Part shown: piece by piece, positions 1 through 6,008 of the stretch
How positions within the stretch are numbered: the first letter of the stretch is position 1
How the letters are laid out: each line of letters begins with the position of its first letter
From: Rifleibacterium sp035352635
GTDB lineage: Bacteria; Muiribacteriota; Ozemobacteria; Ozemobacterales; Ozemobacteraceae
NCBI GenBank assembly: GCA_035352635.1
Contig: DAOPYA010000102.1
Coordinates: forward strand, 1 to 15,240
Reading direction: 5' to 3'
DNA length: 15,240 nt
Program-made: the position numbers and the translations under genes
The notes under the pieces: generated by a model
Told to the model about the DNA's origin: nothing
What the model saw: only the letters and a program-made list of their open reading frames with translations
The model's database searches: none

Positions 1-69
1 TTTTAACAGGCTTTCTTCATAGGAATTTGATGGCCTTACAGTCTTAGTCTTAGTCTTAGTTTTAGTCAT
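1..69 (-). CDS. Partial antitoxin of a HigA-like addiction module (N-terminus only)
   Basis: An ATG at 69-67 opens a frame of 23 codons that reaches the window edge without a stop. It begins with M, then alternating Thr and Lys (residues 2-10), then VRPSNSYEESLLK. This start resembles the antidote proteins that follow toxins of the 'addiction module killer protein' type, which sit second in the operon and carry a Cro-like helix-turn-helix further on. That helix-turn-helix would lie outside the window, so the assignment rests on context and the short N-terminus. The start overlaps the last 8 bases of the toxin gene, implying translational coupling. The Thr-Lys run is encoded by a hexanucleotide repeat. 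The antitoxin would bind and neutralise the toxin and repress the shared promoter at 415-443. Confidence 0.7.
   Translation of the reverse strand, partial: MTKTKTKTKTVRPSNSYEESLLK
40..66 (-). repeat. Hexanucleotide tandem repeat inside the antitoxin start
   Basis: On the minus strand the unit ACTAAG occurs three times in a row, preceded by ACTAAA and followed by a further ACT. It encodes the Thr-Lys alternation at residues 2-10 of the antitoxin. Because the unit is six bases long, slippage would add or remove Thr-Lys pairs without breaking the reading frame. Confidence 0.9.
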
Positions 70-397
70 ATTCCTTCATCCTCCTTTTGTAATCGCCTAA
101 ATACTCGATTGCCGTTTTAATATCAGCACGTTGTGTTGACTTGTCGCCACCACAGAGCAGAAGCATCATCATATTGCCAACACGAGCGAAATATACTCGA
201 TAACCCGGGCGGTAATCCAATTTCATTTCCATGATTCCAGGTGCAACCACATTAAAATTACCCGGATTGCCAGCTCGTAGCTGGTTTATTCTGGCGCGAA
301 TTTTGGCCCGGCCTTTAATGTCTTGCAGTGCTTTTAGCCATTCAACAATCGGCTCGTTTCCGTCTGGTAAAACATAATTGTCAACGATCAGGTTCAT
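62..397 (-). CDS. RelE/ParE-superfamily toxin (HigB-like addiction module killer protein)
   Basis: This 111-residue protein has the features of the short RelE-fold toxins called addiction module killer proteins. They include a central GIMEMKLDYRPGYRVYFAR block (about residues 54-72) and a following LLLCGGDKSTQRADI block (about 79-93), both diagnostic of this subfamily. Members are usually ribosome-dependent mRNA interferases; that activity is known for the wider family and inferred here. The ATG at 397 has an AGAGG ribosome site five or six bases upstream. The toxin is first in the operon and overlaps the antitoxin by 8 bases, the toxin-first order of HigBA-type modules. Length is normal and no truncation is visible. 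Such modules are often mobile, but nothing else here shows recent transfer. Confidence 0.9.
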   Translation of the reverse strand: MNLIVDNYVLPDGNEPIVEWLKALQDIKGRAKIRARINQLRAGNPGNFNVVAPGIMEMKLDYRPGYRVYFARVGNMMMLLLCGGDKSTQRADIKTAIEYLGDYKRRMKEYD

Positions 398-414
398 TTG
401 TGCCTCTGATTTTT

Positions 415-443
415 ATAGTAGCTCATAGGCTACAAAAAGTCAA
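415..443 (-). promoter_or_regulatory. Promoter of the toxin-antitoxin operon
   Basis: On the minus strand a -35 box TTGACT (443-438) is separated by exactly 17 bases from a -10 box TACTAT (420-415), followed by the toxin start at 397. The -35 matches five of six consensus bases and the -10 four of six. A perfect inverted repeat lies in the spacer and over the -10 box, as expected for an autorepressed toxin-antitoxin promoter. Confidence 0.7.
418..433. promoter_or_regulatory. Palindromic operator in the toxin-antitoxin promoter
   Basis: GTAGC and GCTAC form a perfect inverted repeat around a six-base centre. It covers the promoter spacer and the upstream half of the -10 box, so a dimeric repressor bound here would block RNA polymerase. 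The expected ligand is the antitoxin (inference from how such modules are regulated). Confidence 0.6.
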
Positions 444-611
444 GGTCGGCAGGAGTTATGTCAAACCGGGGTATGGTTCAACCTGACGTCGTCAAGCGGT
501 GGTTTGGGAATTTAGGTTATTATTGTTTAACTCTTCATTGACGGTGGGTGTTTTTGATTTTGTCGGTCTGGGTTTAAGGTTGTACAGAGTTTAATAAAGC
601 TGCTCTGAGGG

Positions 612-1349
612 TCAGTCGGGGGTGTATTTTAACCCGGTGTTCCAGTTTCTGGGCGAGTGGCGATAGTTATTGACCGCGTTGAAAAATTCTGAATACACCA
701 CGTCATAAAAATCAAGGGAACCCTCCCCGCGCGTTTTTTCAGGCTTTTCAGGTTCTTTGCCGTTGGCCGTGTCGCTGCGCTGGCTAAGCTGAAGCGAAAT
801 GTTCCAGAACCAGGCATCGACTGAGCCGGGGGTAGAAATTTGTACCGGTGCAATTCTGAAGAAACTGACCCGTTCGCTCAGTACTCTGCTGCCGGGGTGA
901 TTAGGGTTCTGGTTCACTTCACGCACCAGCCTTAGAAGATCAGAATTATTGACCTTTTCTAGACGGTATTTAACGCTGATGAGAGGCCTGAGCAGATAAT
1001 CTTGAGCGGGCAGGTCATTTCTGACAAATTCGGGGTCATTTTTGAAGCGCAACAGGCTGAATTCAGCGCCTTCAAGGCCGCGGTTTTTAGAAAAATCAAC
1101 TTGCAGGAGGTCGTTAAAAGACAGGGAAAACGCACCATGGTAAGGTATGCCGGCATGCTTCAGGTCGGTGTGTATCTGGGCAATTACTTTTCGCCCTTCG
1201 TTGAGCATATCAAGATTGACGACTCCTGAAAGAGACGATTGCAGGCCACCCCGGTAGAGAGTAAAGGCAGATATTGAAATGATGGCTGTCAGAGCTACAG
1301 TAATCATCATTTCGACGAGAGTGATGGCGTTTTTGGCGGTGGTTTTCAA
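612..1349 (-). CDS. Prepilin-like minor pseudopilin (PulJ/GspJ-like)
   Basis: This 245-residue protein carries a type III-signal prepilin N-terminus: an 8-residue leader MKTTAKNA, then ITLVEMM and a hydrophobic helix to about residue 30. Glutamate is at position +5 of the mature protein, as in pilins and pseudopilins, but the residue before the cut is Ala instead of the usual Gly. After processing by a prepilin peptidase it would join a type II secretion or type IV pilus-like tip complex. I chose the TTG start at 1349 because it overlaps the upstream stop (TTGA) and has GGAG five bases upstream; a longer TTG start at 1376 would add nine residues of poor leader. It is last in the sigma/anti-sigma/pseudopilin operon. 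The globular part (residues 31-245) is not recognisable beyond the PulJ-like size and order. Confidence 0.75.
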   Translation of the reverse strand: MKTTAKNAITLVEMMITVALTAIISISAFTLYRGGLQSSLSGVVNLDMLNEGRKVIAQIHTDLKHAGIPYHGAFSLSFNDLLQVDFSKNRGLEGAEFSLLRFKNDPEFVRNDLPAQDYLLRPLISVKYRLEKVNNSDLLRLVREVNQNPNHPGSRVLSERVSFFRIAPVQISTPGSVDAWFWNISLQLSQRSDTANGKEPEKPEKTRGEGSLDFYDVVYSEFFNAVNNYRHSPRNWNTGLKYTPD

Positions 1350-1795
1350 GGTTGCTCCATCAGCAGTGCCGAACAACTGACCTCATTGTCTTCGCTGCGG
1401 CTGCTTTTTAGCAGCTTAACTGAAACTTTAACGAGAATGCCGTTGATTCCGTCTTTTTCAAGAAGCTGCATGGTGATTTTGCGTGCGAACACGCTGCAGG
1501 CTTCTGGCCTGCTGATGCCGGTAAGCTTGCTGGCAGCGGTAACCGGTTGCCATTCGTTAAGCTGGTAGTCGGCGATGTATTGATCGTGGCAATCAGAAAG
1601 GCGGTTATAGCCGATACTGCGAAAGACTTCGATTGTTTCGCTGCACAATTGTTCGCCGAGCAGACTGTGCCAGGCATTCATGGAATTGCGATTCGAAGCG
1701 GAAATCATGAAAAAGATTGAGCTGCTGATCAGGCCAAGAATCAGCATGGCCAGCAGCGCTTCAGTCAACATAAAGCCCGGTTTGTCTGATTTCAT
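1346..1795 (-). CDS. Prepilin-like minor pseudopilin (PilV/GspI-like)
   Basis: This 149-residue protein has a textbook prepilin start: a seven-residue leader ending in Gly7, then FMLTEALLAMLILG with Glu at mature position +5 and a hydrophobic helix to about residue 32. The short size and FMLTEALLAM motif are typical of PilV/GspI-type minor pilins, which nucleate the pseudopilus tip. The C-terminal part contains four or five cysteines, among them one in LCSETIEV, one in DCHDQY and one in VSCSALL, which could form disulfides outside the cytoplasm. The ATG overlaps the stop of the upstream gene by four bases (ATGA), with a GGTGA ribosome site six bases before it. Its own stop overlaps the TTG of the next prepilin gene, so the three envelope genes should be translated in step. 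Confidence 0.85.
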   Translation of the reverse strand: MKSDKPGFMLTEALLAMLILGLISSSIFFMISASNRNSMNAWHSLLGEQLCSETIEVFRSIGYNRLSDCHDQYIADYQLNEWQPVTAASKLTGISRPEACSVFARKITMQLLEKDGINGILVKVSVKLLKSSRSEDNEVSCSALLMEQP

Positions 1796-2982
1796 GAATT
1801 CTCACCGTTTCCGAGATAACTTATCCAACGTGAAACACTGATTTGATAGGCCTTGTCAGGGTCAGAGAGTGTCTGGTCGTAAACGACAATGTGTTTGCCC
1901 GGTTTCCAGTGCTGAAGATTCAGGCTGTCTGCCAGAATCATGCCGTTCAGGTTCAGCGATTGCAACGCTTCAATGCTGCCGGTTCCGTTGTTATTTATCG
2001 CAATCAGTGCCGCCTGAACCTCTTTGTCGGTGTTGATTCTGATATTGCCGCGTCGTGCGAAAAAAACGGCGAGGGCGTTGCTTTCAGATTTTTTGATTGA
2101 ATTGTTTATGACAAAGTTGTCGGCGATAAGAACTCCCTGGCCGCGTATCTGCCATTGCCCGTCAAAGACAATCTGGCCGCGACAGTGATAAATGCCGTTC
2201 AGGTTGAGGGTTCGGGTGGTGGTATCAATGATTCGCTGTCGCAGAAGATCGTCGCTGGTTAAATCGCGTCTTGCCCAGAGCGAGAAATGATTGAATACCT
2301 GCAAATTTTCGGGCTTTTCAAGGTGATCGTGGGTTTCATTCTGCAATATCTGCAGCTGAACGTTCTCAGAAATCACAGGGTTCTGGCCGTTACAGCCACG
2401 CTCTTTGCGAATCAGCAGGGCCTTTCTCAGGGTTGAGCCATGTTGGTCGGGGCTTAGCATCGAAGCCACCAGATAATCGTGATGAATTTCGAGTTCGTGA
2501 TGGCTGATTGATTTGCGCTGCTGGTCGGTTGTACGAAAAATATCGACCCGGGCGCGAATGGCGAGAATGCCATGCCCTTCGTGCTTTCCATGGTAGCTTT
2601 TGCCTTCAGGCGCAGTGTTTTTAAAACTGATGACTTTCAGTTCGCAGCTGAAATCGCAATCATAGCCAGGCGGAAGCGTTTTAACGAGATTCTGGCGGGC
2701 AAATGGCAGACGTAATTCGTTTCGGGCGCCGCTGACCGCCCCAAGCAGAAACCAGAAAATCTGAGATTTCGGGTTTTTGAGGTCTTTGATCAGGGTGGCG
2801 TAGGCTTCTTCCTGGAGCGATCTGCTCGCTTCAATGGCGGTGTTTTTAATCTCATGCCATTTGCTGCTGTGGCGGCTTTCAGTGGCGACTCGAAAATAGC
2901 TGAGCGCCAGCATGCCAAGGCAGGCGGCAAGAACCATGACCATCAGCAGAGCTGAACCGTTTTGTTTTTTAATCGACGTCAT
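1792..2982 (-). CDS. PilX-like pilus assembly membrane protein with beta-rich C-terminus
   Basis: This 396-residue protein begins MTSIKKQNGSALLMVMVLA, with one hydrophobic helix at about residues 11-29 and the rest predicted extracytoplasmic. The NGSALLMVMV pattern resembles PilX N-termini and GspK-like proteins, but there is no Glu at +5, so it is not a standard prepilin. The C-terminal third (about 255-370) has repeated short strands rich in Gly, Ile and Asn, such as GQIVFDGQWQIRGQGVLIADN and LQSLNLNGMILADSLNLQ. That suggests a beta-helix or bactofilin-like stack, as in several PilX-like proteins. The start overlaps the anti-sigma gene by 14 bases and its stop overlaps the next prepilin, so it belongs to the operon. 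The family call rests on the N-terminal pattern and neighbours; a precise function is not established. Confidence 0.6.
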   Translation of the reverse strand: MTSIKKQNGSALLMVMVLAACLGMLALSYFRVATESRHSSKWHEIKNTAIEASRSLQEEAYATLIKDLKNPKSQIFWFLLGAVSGARNELRLPFARQNLVKTLPPGYDCDFSCELKVISFKNTAPEGKSYHGKHEGHGILAIRARVDIFRTTDQQRKSISHHELEIHHDYLVASMLSPDQHGSTLRKALLIRKERGCNGQNPVISENVQLQILQNETHDHLEKPENLQVFNHFSLWARRDLTSDDLLRQRIIDTTTRTLNLNGIYHCRGQIVFDGQWQIRGQGVLIADNFVINNSIKKSESNALAVFFARRGNIRINTDKEVQAALIAINNNGTGSIEALQSLNLNGMILADSLNLQHWKPGKHIVVYDQTLSDPDKAYQISVSRWISYLGNGENS

Positions 2983-3442
2983 CGGCTGGCGATGGAAACT
3001 TCAATACGGGCGCGTGCTGCTGCGTATTCAAAATTCGGCTTTCTGATTCGGCGGCCGAGCCGGTTGTCGTTGCTGAACCGCTTTTGTTAAGGGTGTCTGC
3101 TTCATTGCCGGCCATAGAATTGCCATTGAAAGTAACAACCCCGGCCAGGATAGTGCCGGTAATAATTACTCCGAGCACCCAGAGCAGCAGATTGCTGCCA
3201 CCGCCGGCCACTGCCCCGCCGCCGCCGGTACCACCACCGCTCAACGCCTGGTCGATGCGGCTGAGAAAGGCTGAAGAAGGCTGAAGGTCAGCGGTTGGCG
3301 AACCCTTGCCTCTGGCCCAGATCATACAGGCAATGACCGCAGCACATTCACGGCAGCCCCTGATGTGCTGCCGGCACTGGTCATTCAGATGCCTTGGATC
3401 TGTGACCTGATCGATAAATTTTTCGCATTCGTCTGTAGACAT
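2969..3442 (-). CDS. Membrane anti-sigma factor with zinc-finger-like N-terminus
   Basis: This 157-residue protein lies directly after an ECF sigma gene (stop and start one base apart). Its N-terminal cytoplasmic part has HIRGCREC at residues 26-33, which is the Hx3Cx2C core of zinc-binding anti-sigma domains, with Cys6 and Cys23 nearby. A Gly-rich stretch (about 69-82) leads into one transmembrane helix (about 84-104), followed by a Ser/Thr/Asn-rich tail of about 50 residues that would lie outside the cytoplasm. By analogy with other anti-sigma factors it should bind the sigma factor at the membrane and release it on an envelope signal. The tail has no known sensor domain. Its stop lies inside the start of the PilX-like gene, which is unusual and suggests that it may watch pseudopilus assembly (inference). 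Confidence 0.8.
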   Translation of the reverse strand: MSTDECEKFIDQVTDPRHLNDQCRQHIRGCRECAAVIACMIWARGKGSPTADLQPSSAFLSRIDQALSGGGTGGGGAVAGGGSNLLLWVLGVIITGTILAGVVTFNGNSMAGNEADTLNKSGSATTTGSAAESESRILNTQQHAPVLKFPSPADDVD

Positions 3443-3443
3443 A

Positions 3444-3992
3444 TCAACCAGCCTTGTCTTCGAATCTTTTGCGCAGTTTGGTGATCAAACGGTGAAAAAC
3501 GAGGCGGACATTGCCTTCGCTCATGCCCATGACTTCTGCCAGTTCGGCAAAAGGCATGTTCTGAAAAACGCGTAATTCAAGAATAACACGTTCACGCGGC
3601 CGCAGATCAGCGAAAATGCTTTCGACACCTGCGGCTGAAACAGCCTGCGATTCTGGCGTGCGTTGGTCAGGAACATCATCGAGTTCGTAAGGGTTTGCGG
3701 TGGTATCGAACTTTTTCTCACGCCTGAGTTTGTCAATGAACTGGTTTCGGGCAATTCTCAGCAGCCAGCCGATGAAACTGCCAGAGGTATTGACCTGGTC
3801 GAGTTTGCGAAAAGCATTGATAAACGCTTCCTGGGCAACGTCTTCGGCATCGGCATGCTTGACGTTCATACCCAGAAGATAATACATCACGGTGCCGTAA
3901 TACATCTTGACCAGCTGGGTGAAGGCGCTTTTTTGCCCACGCCGTGCCTGCTCAATCAAGGCATTACAGTCAGCATTCTCGCCGTTATGCAT
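3444..3992 (-). CDS. ECF-type RNA polymerase sigma factor (sigma-70 family, group 4)
   Basis: This 182-residue protein has the two domains of extracytoplasmic-function sigma factors. Region 2 (about 24-95) includes DAEDVAQEAFINAFRKL, which binds the polymerase clamp, and the -10-recognising GSFIGWLLRIARNQFIDKLRR helix. Region 4 (about 124-175) ends in a helix-turn-helix, MPFAELAEVMGMSEGNVRLVFHRL, for the -35 element. It should direct a small regulon, probably including its own operon. The ATG at 3992 has only a weak ribosome site. The stop is one base from the anti-sigma start, the classic coupled arrangement. I see no extra C-terminal domain. The class within ECF factors cannot be assigned by eye. 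Confidence 0.95.
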   Translation of the reverse strand: MHNGENADCNALIEQARRGQKSAFTQLVKMYYGTVMYYLLGMNVKHADAEDVAQEAFINAFRKLDQVNTSGSFIGWLLRIARNQFIDKLRREKKFDTTANPYELDDVPDQRTPESQAVSAAGVESIFADLRPRERVILELRVFQNMPFAELAEVMGMSEGNVRLVFHRLITKLRKRFEDKAG

Positions 3993-4100
3993 CAGATCAT
4001 GCGCTTAACCTGCATTTCTGCCATCAGAATCAGGGTTCCCTCTATTAATGATTACGCTGCTATTTTTCATATTGTTACACAAATCTTTTCGCAGCACCGA

Positions 4101-4130
4101 ATTCTAACAGTTTTAGCTAGCCGTAAGCAA
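4101..4130 (-). promoter_or_regulatory. Candidate promoter for the sigma/anti-sigma/pseudopilin operon
   Basis: In the 172-base gap before the sigma gene the minus strand has TTGCTT (4130-4125), an 18-base spacer and TAGAAT (4106-4101). The -10 matches five of six bases, while the -35 matches only three. A GGGAACC motif, which could serve as an ECF -35, lies closer to the start, but I could not find a matching -10 for it. The gap suggests that the operon has its own promoter. Confidence 0.35.
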
Positions 4131-4164
4131 TTTAATTAACCAGTCGTCGGGCTTTAAGAGGCTG

Positions 4165-5253
4165 CTAGAATTTTTCGCCTGAATTGATGCGTTCAATCAT
4201 GGTCTGGTCAATTTTTCGCTGTTCAAGAGGCCTTGTCTGGTCTCCTGAACTTGCTTCCAGAAATTTGACCGCTTCAGTGCGGCGTTCCATGGCTGCGAGG
4301 GTCACGGCTATCAGCCTGGGTGATTGAATCGGGGCATCAGAAAACTCTGCCATGACCTGAAAAGCCTCAAGCGCTCTCGGAAGCAACCTTTTCGGGCCAT
4401 GCCTGCCCGTGTGATTCAGGCAGAAAATACCGATCTGCTGCCAGAGTTCGATGCGGTTGGGCAATTGCTTTGCCGCCCCTTCCAGTATCTGAAGCGCTTC
4501 ATCGTGCCGCTTCTGGTATTCATCGAGCAAAAACGAGCGAAGCAGATAGGCATCAACAAAAGTGGGGTCGAGTGCCGGAATCAATTCAAGGGCGAACTCG
4601 ACGCGGTGCCATAGACCGCGGTGTGAATCAGAATCCATCTGAATCCAGAGCAGATTGGCTGCCAGTTCAGCAAACCCGAGTTGGCGCAGCAAGAGAACAA
4701 AGCCAGGTGATACGGCCGGATCAGATGCTTGCCCGTGGGCATGGTGCTCGTGATGATCTGCATGGTCATGATCTGCATGTTCGCAGGTCAATAATTTTGC
4801 CTTACTGTTAAATTCTTCATGACCATGTGTACCGGTTTGTTCATGGGGCTGACCCGCTTGAACCGCCAACTGCTTTTCATCAGCCGTGCTGGCAATGTCA
4901 TTGGTTGCTGAGCCTGCAACCAATTGCCCTGCATGGTCGTGCTCAGGCTCATGCTCGTGCCCGTGCTGATGCTCTTGCCCTTGTATGTGCCCTTTTGCAT
5001 GCTCAGGCAGGTTACAATTTTCACTGCAGGTTGCTGTGGTTTCTGTCTGCTGCCCGTCACTTGTTTCGTCTGTGCTTTCGTTCTCGTCTTTGTTCGTAAA
5101 AAAAGCGCTTGAAGACTTTTGAATCTGGTCAAGGTTCTGCCGGGCATTGCCGGTTTTCATTTCAAGGCGATGCTGTTGCAGGTAATAATGACGTGAAACT
5201 GCGGTCAGTAGCAACGAGAAGATAAACAGCAGCAGATATCTGTGTTTTGTCAT
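4165..5253 (-). CDS. Membrane-anchored His-rich helical-repeat (TPR-like) protein
   Basis: I place the start at ATG 5253, one base after the permease stop, with AAGGAT upstream; a longer in-frame start would add 30 residues with no leader character. The 362-residue product has an N-terminal signal-anchor (about 5-20), then a disordered, acidic and Gln/Thr-rich region with two histidine clusters (85-107 and 137-173, the second with HADHDHADHHEHHAHG). It also has CSENC at 76-80. These could bind Zn, Cu or Ni (inference). From about residue 184 helical repeats follow, resembling tetratricopeptide repeats (ALELIPALDPTFVDAYLLRSFLL; EALQILEGAAKQLPNRIELW). It is translationally coupled to the ABC-2 permease, so it probably acts with that transporter outside the cytoplasm. 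I recognise no named family. Confidence 0.7.
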   Translation of the reverse strand: MTKHRYLLLFIFSLLLTAVSRHYYLQQHRLEMKTGNARQNLDQIQKSSSAFFTNKDENESTDETSDGQQTETTATCSENCNLPEHAKGHIQGQEHQHGHEHEPEHDHAGQLVAGSATNDIASTADEKQLAVQAGQPHEQTGTHGHEEFNSKAKLLTCEHADHDHADHHEHHAHGQASDPAVSPGFVLLLRQLGFAELAANLLWIQMDSDSHRGLWHRVEFALELIPALDPTFVDAYLLRSFLLDEYQKRHDEALQILEGAAKQLPNRIELWQQIGIFCLNHTGRHGPKRLLPRALEAFQVMAEFSDAPIQSPRLIAVTLAAMERRTEAVKFLEASSGDQTRPLEQRKIDQTMIERINSGEKF

Positions 5254-5254
5254 A

Positions 5255-6007
5255 TCACAGATCCTTTTTCTTAAGCGCCCATGAACCGGCAACCAGCAGG
5301 AAAAACAGGTAACAGCATGCGTAGCCGACTGCCCACATGGCAAAAGAAGGTGAAATCGTCAGATCTTTGAGAATCTTGTATTTTATGTTGAAATAACCAA
5401 AATTTGGAATAACCCAGTAAACAACATCGGTAAGGTACGAAAGCAAAGGAATATCTGCCTCAAATGCCAGATGCTGAACATGTTCTGCCATGCTGCCGAG
5501 CAATACGCAGAAAATCGACAACGAAAAGCAGACAATCAGTGAATCGGTAAGAGAAAATAATAGAACCATGCCGGTCATGATTGCGAATTCGAGTATCATG
5601 AACAGGGCAACCCATTGAAACCCGCTCCAGATAAGACCGAACTTGATATAGAGCAGCAGGGTGAGAATGCCCAGCATGATCAGCATGTTGACCACAGCTG
5701 CAAGCAGAGTGCCGAGAAACTTGCCGGTATATAGTTCCCACCTGCCCATTGGCAGCGTAAAAATGGCATAGATTGTTTTGCGTTGAATCTCGTCGCGCAG
5801 GGTGGTCGAGCCGATGAACAGAGCAATAAGAAAGCCGAAAAGGCTGATGATCGATAACCCGACATCCTGAATCATGCGATATTCAAGACTGGGTGTTGTC
5901 GAAAAATGGCCGAAAAGGTTGAAAAGGCCGAGCGCAATACATACAAATACCAGATGAACGGTCAGCATTTTATGGCGTGNNNNNNNNNNTCTGATTCGTG
6001 AAAACAT
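5255..6007 (-). CDS. ABC-2 type transporter permease (contains assembly gap)
   Basis: The product is about 250 residues with six hydrophobic segments (roughly 15-32, 53-72, 104-126, 132-154, 156-175 and 225-245). It ends in SWALKKKDL, the usual terminal motif of ABC-2/NosY-like permeases, and has the typical RDEIQRKTIYAIFTLPMGRWELYTGKF loop (about 74-100). With the adjacent ATPase it should form an exporter or a membrane-remodelling transporter of unknown substrate. I chose ATG 6007, which follows the ATPase stop by one base and starts MFSRIR. Ten Ns at 5980-5989 fall in codons 7-10; the frame continues only if the gap length is right modulo three, so the first residues are uncertain. Confidence 0.85.
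   Translation of the reverse strand: MFSRIRXXXXRHKMLTVHLVFVCIALGLFNLFGHFSTTPSLEYRMIQDVGLSIISLFGFLIALFIGSTTLRDEIQRKTIYAIFTLPMGRWELYTGKFLGTLLAAVVNMLIMLGILTLLLYIKFGLIWSGFQWVALFMILEFAIMTGMVLLFSLTDSLIVCFSLSIFCVLLGSMAEHVQHLAFEADIPLLSYLTDVVYWVIPNFGYFNIKYKILKDLTISPSFAMWAVGYACCYLFFLLVAGSWALKKKDL
5980..5989. other. Assembly gap (10 Ns)
   Basis: Ten consecutive Ns lie near the 5' end of the permease gene. They mark a scaffold join or ambiguous bases and leave residues 7-10 of the permease unknown. The reading frame on both sides agrees with a gap of 10 bases. Confidence 0.99.
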
Positions 6008-6008
6008 T

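Noticed and set aside
4035..4042. GGGAACC motif as an ECF-type -35 box before the sigma gene
   Set aside because: It resembles the GGAAC -35 of many ECF promoters, but no acceptable -10 lies 15-18 bases downstream. Autoregulation is possible but not shown.
4324..5112. Several plus-strand ORFs across the His-rich gene
   Set aside because: They are mirror frames of the biased CAT/CAC codon composition and lack ribosome sites; the minus-strand frame has a signal anchor and coupling to the permease.
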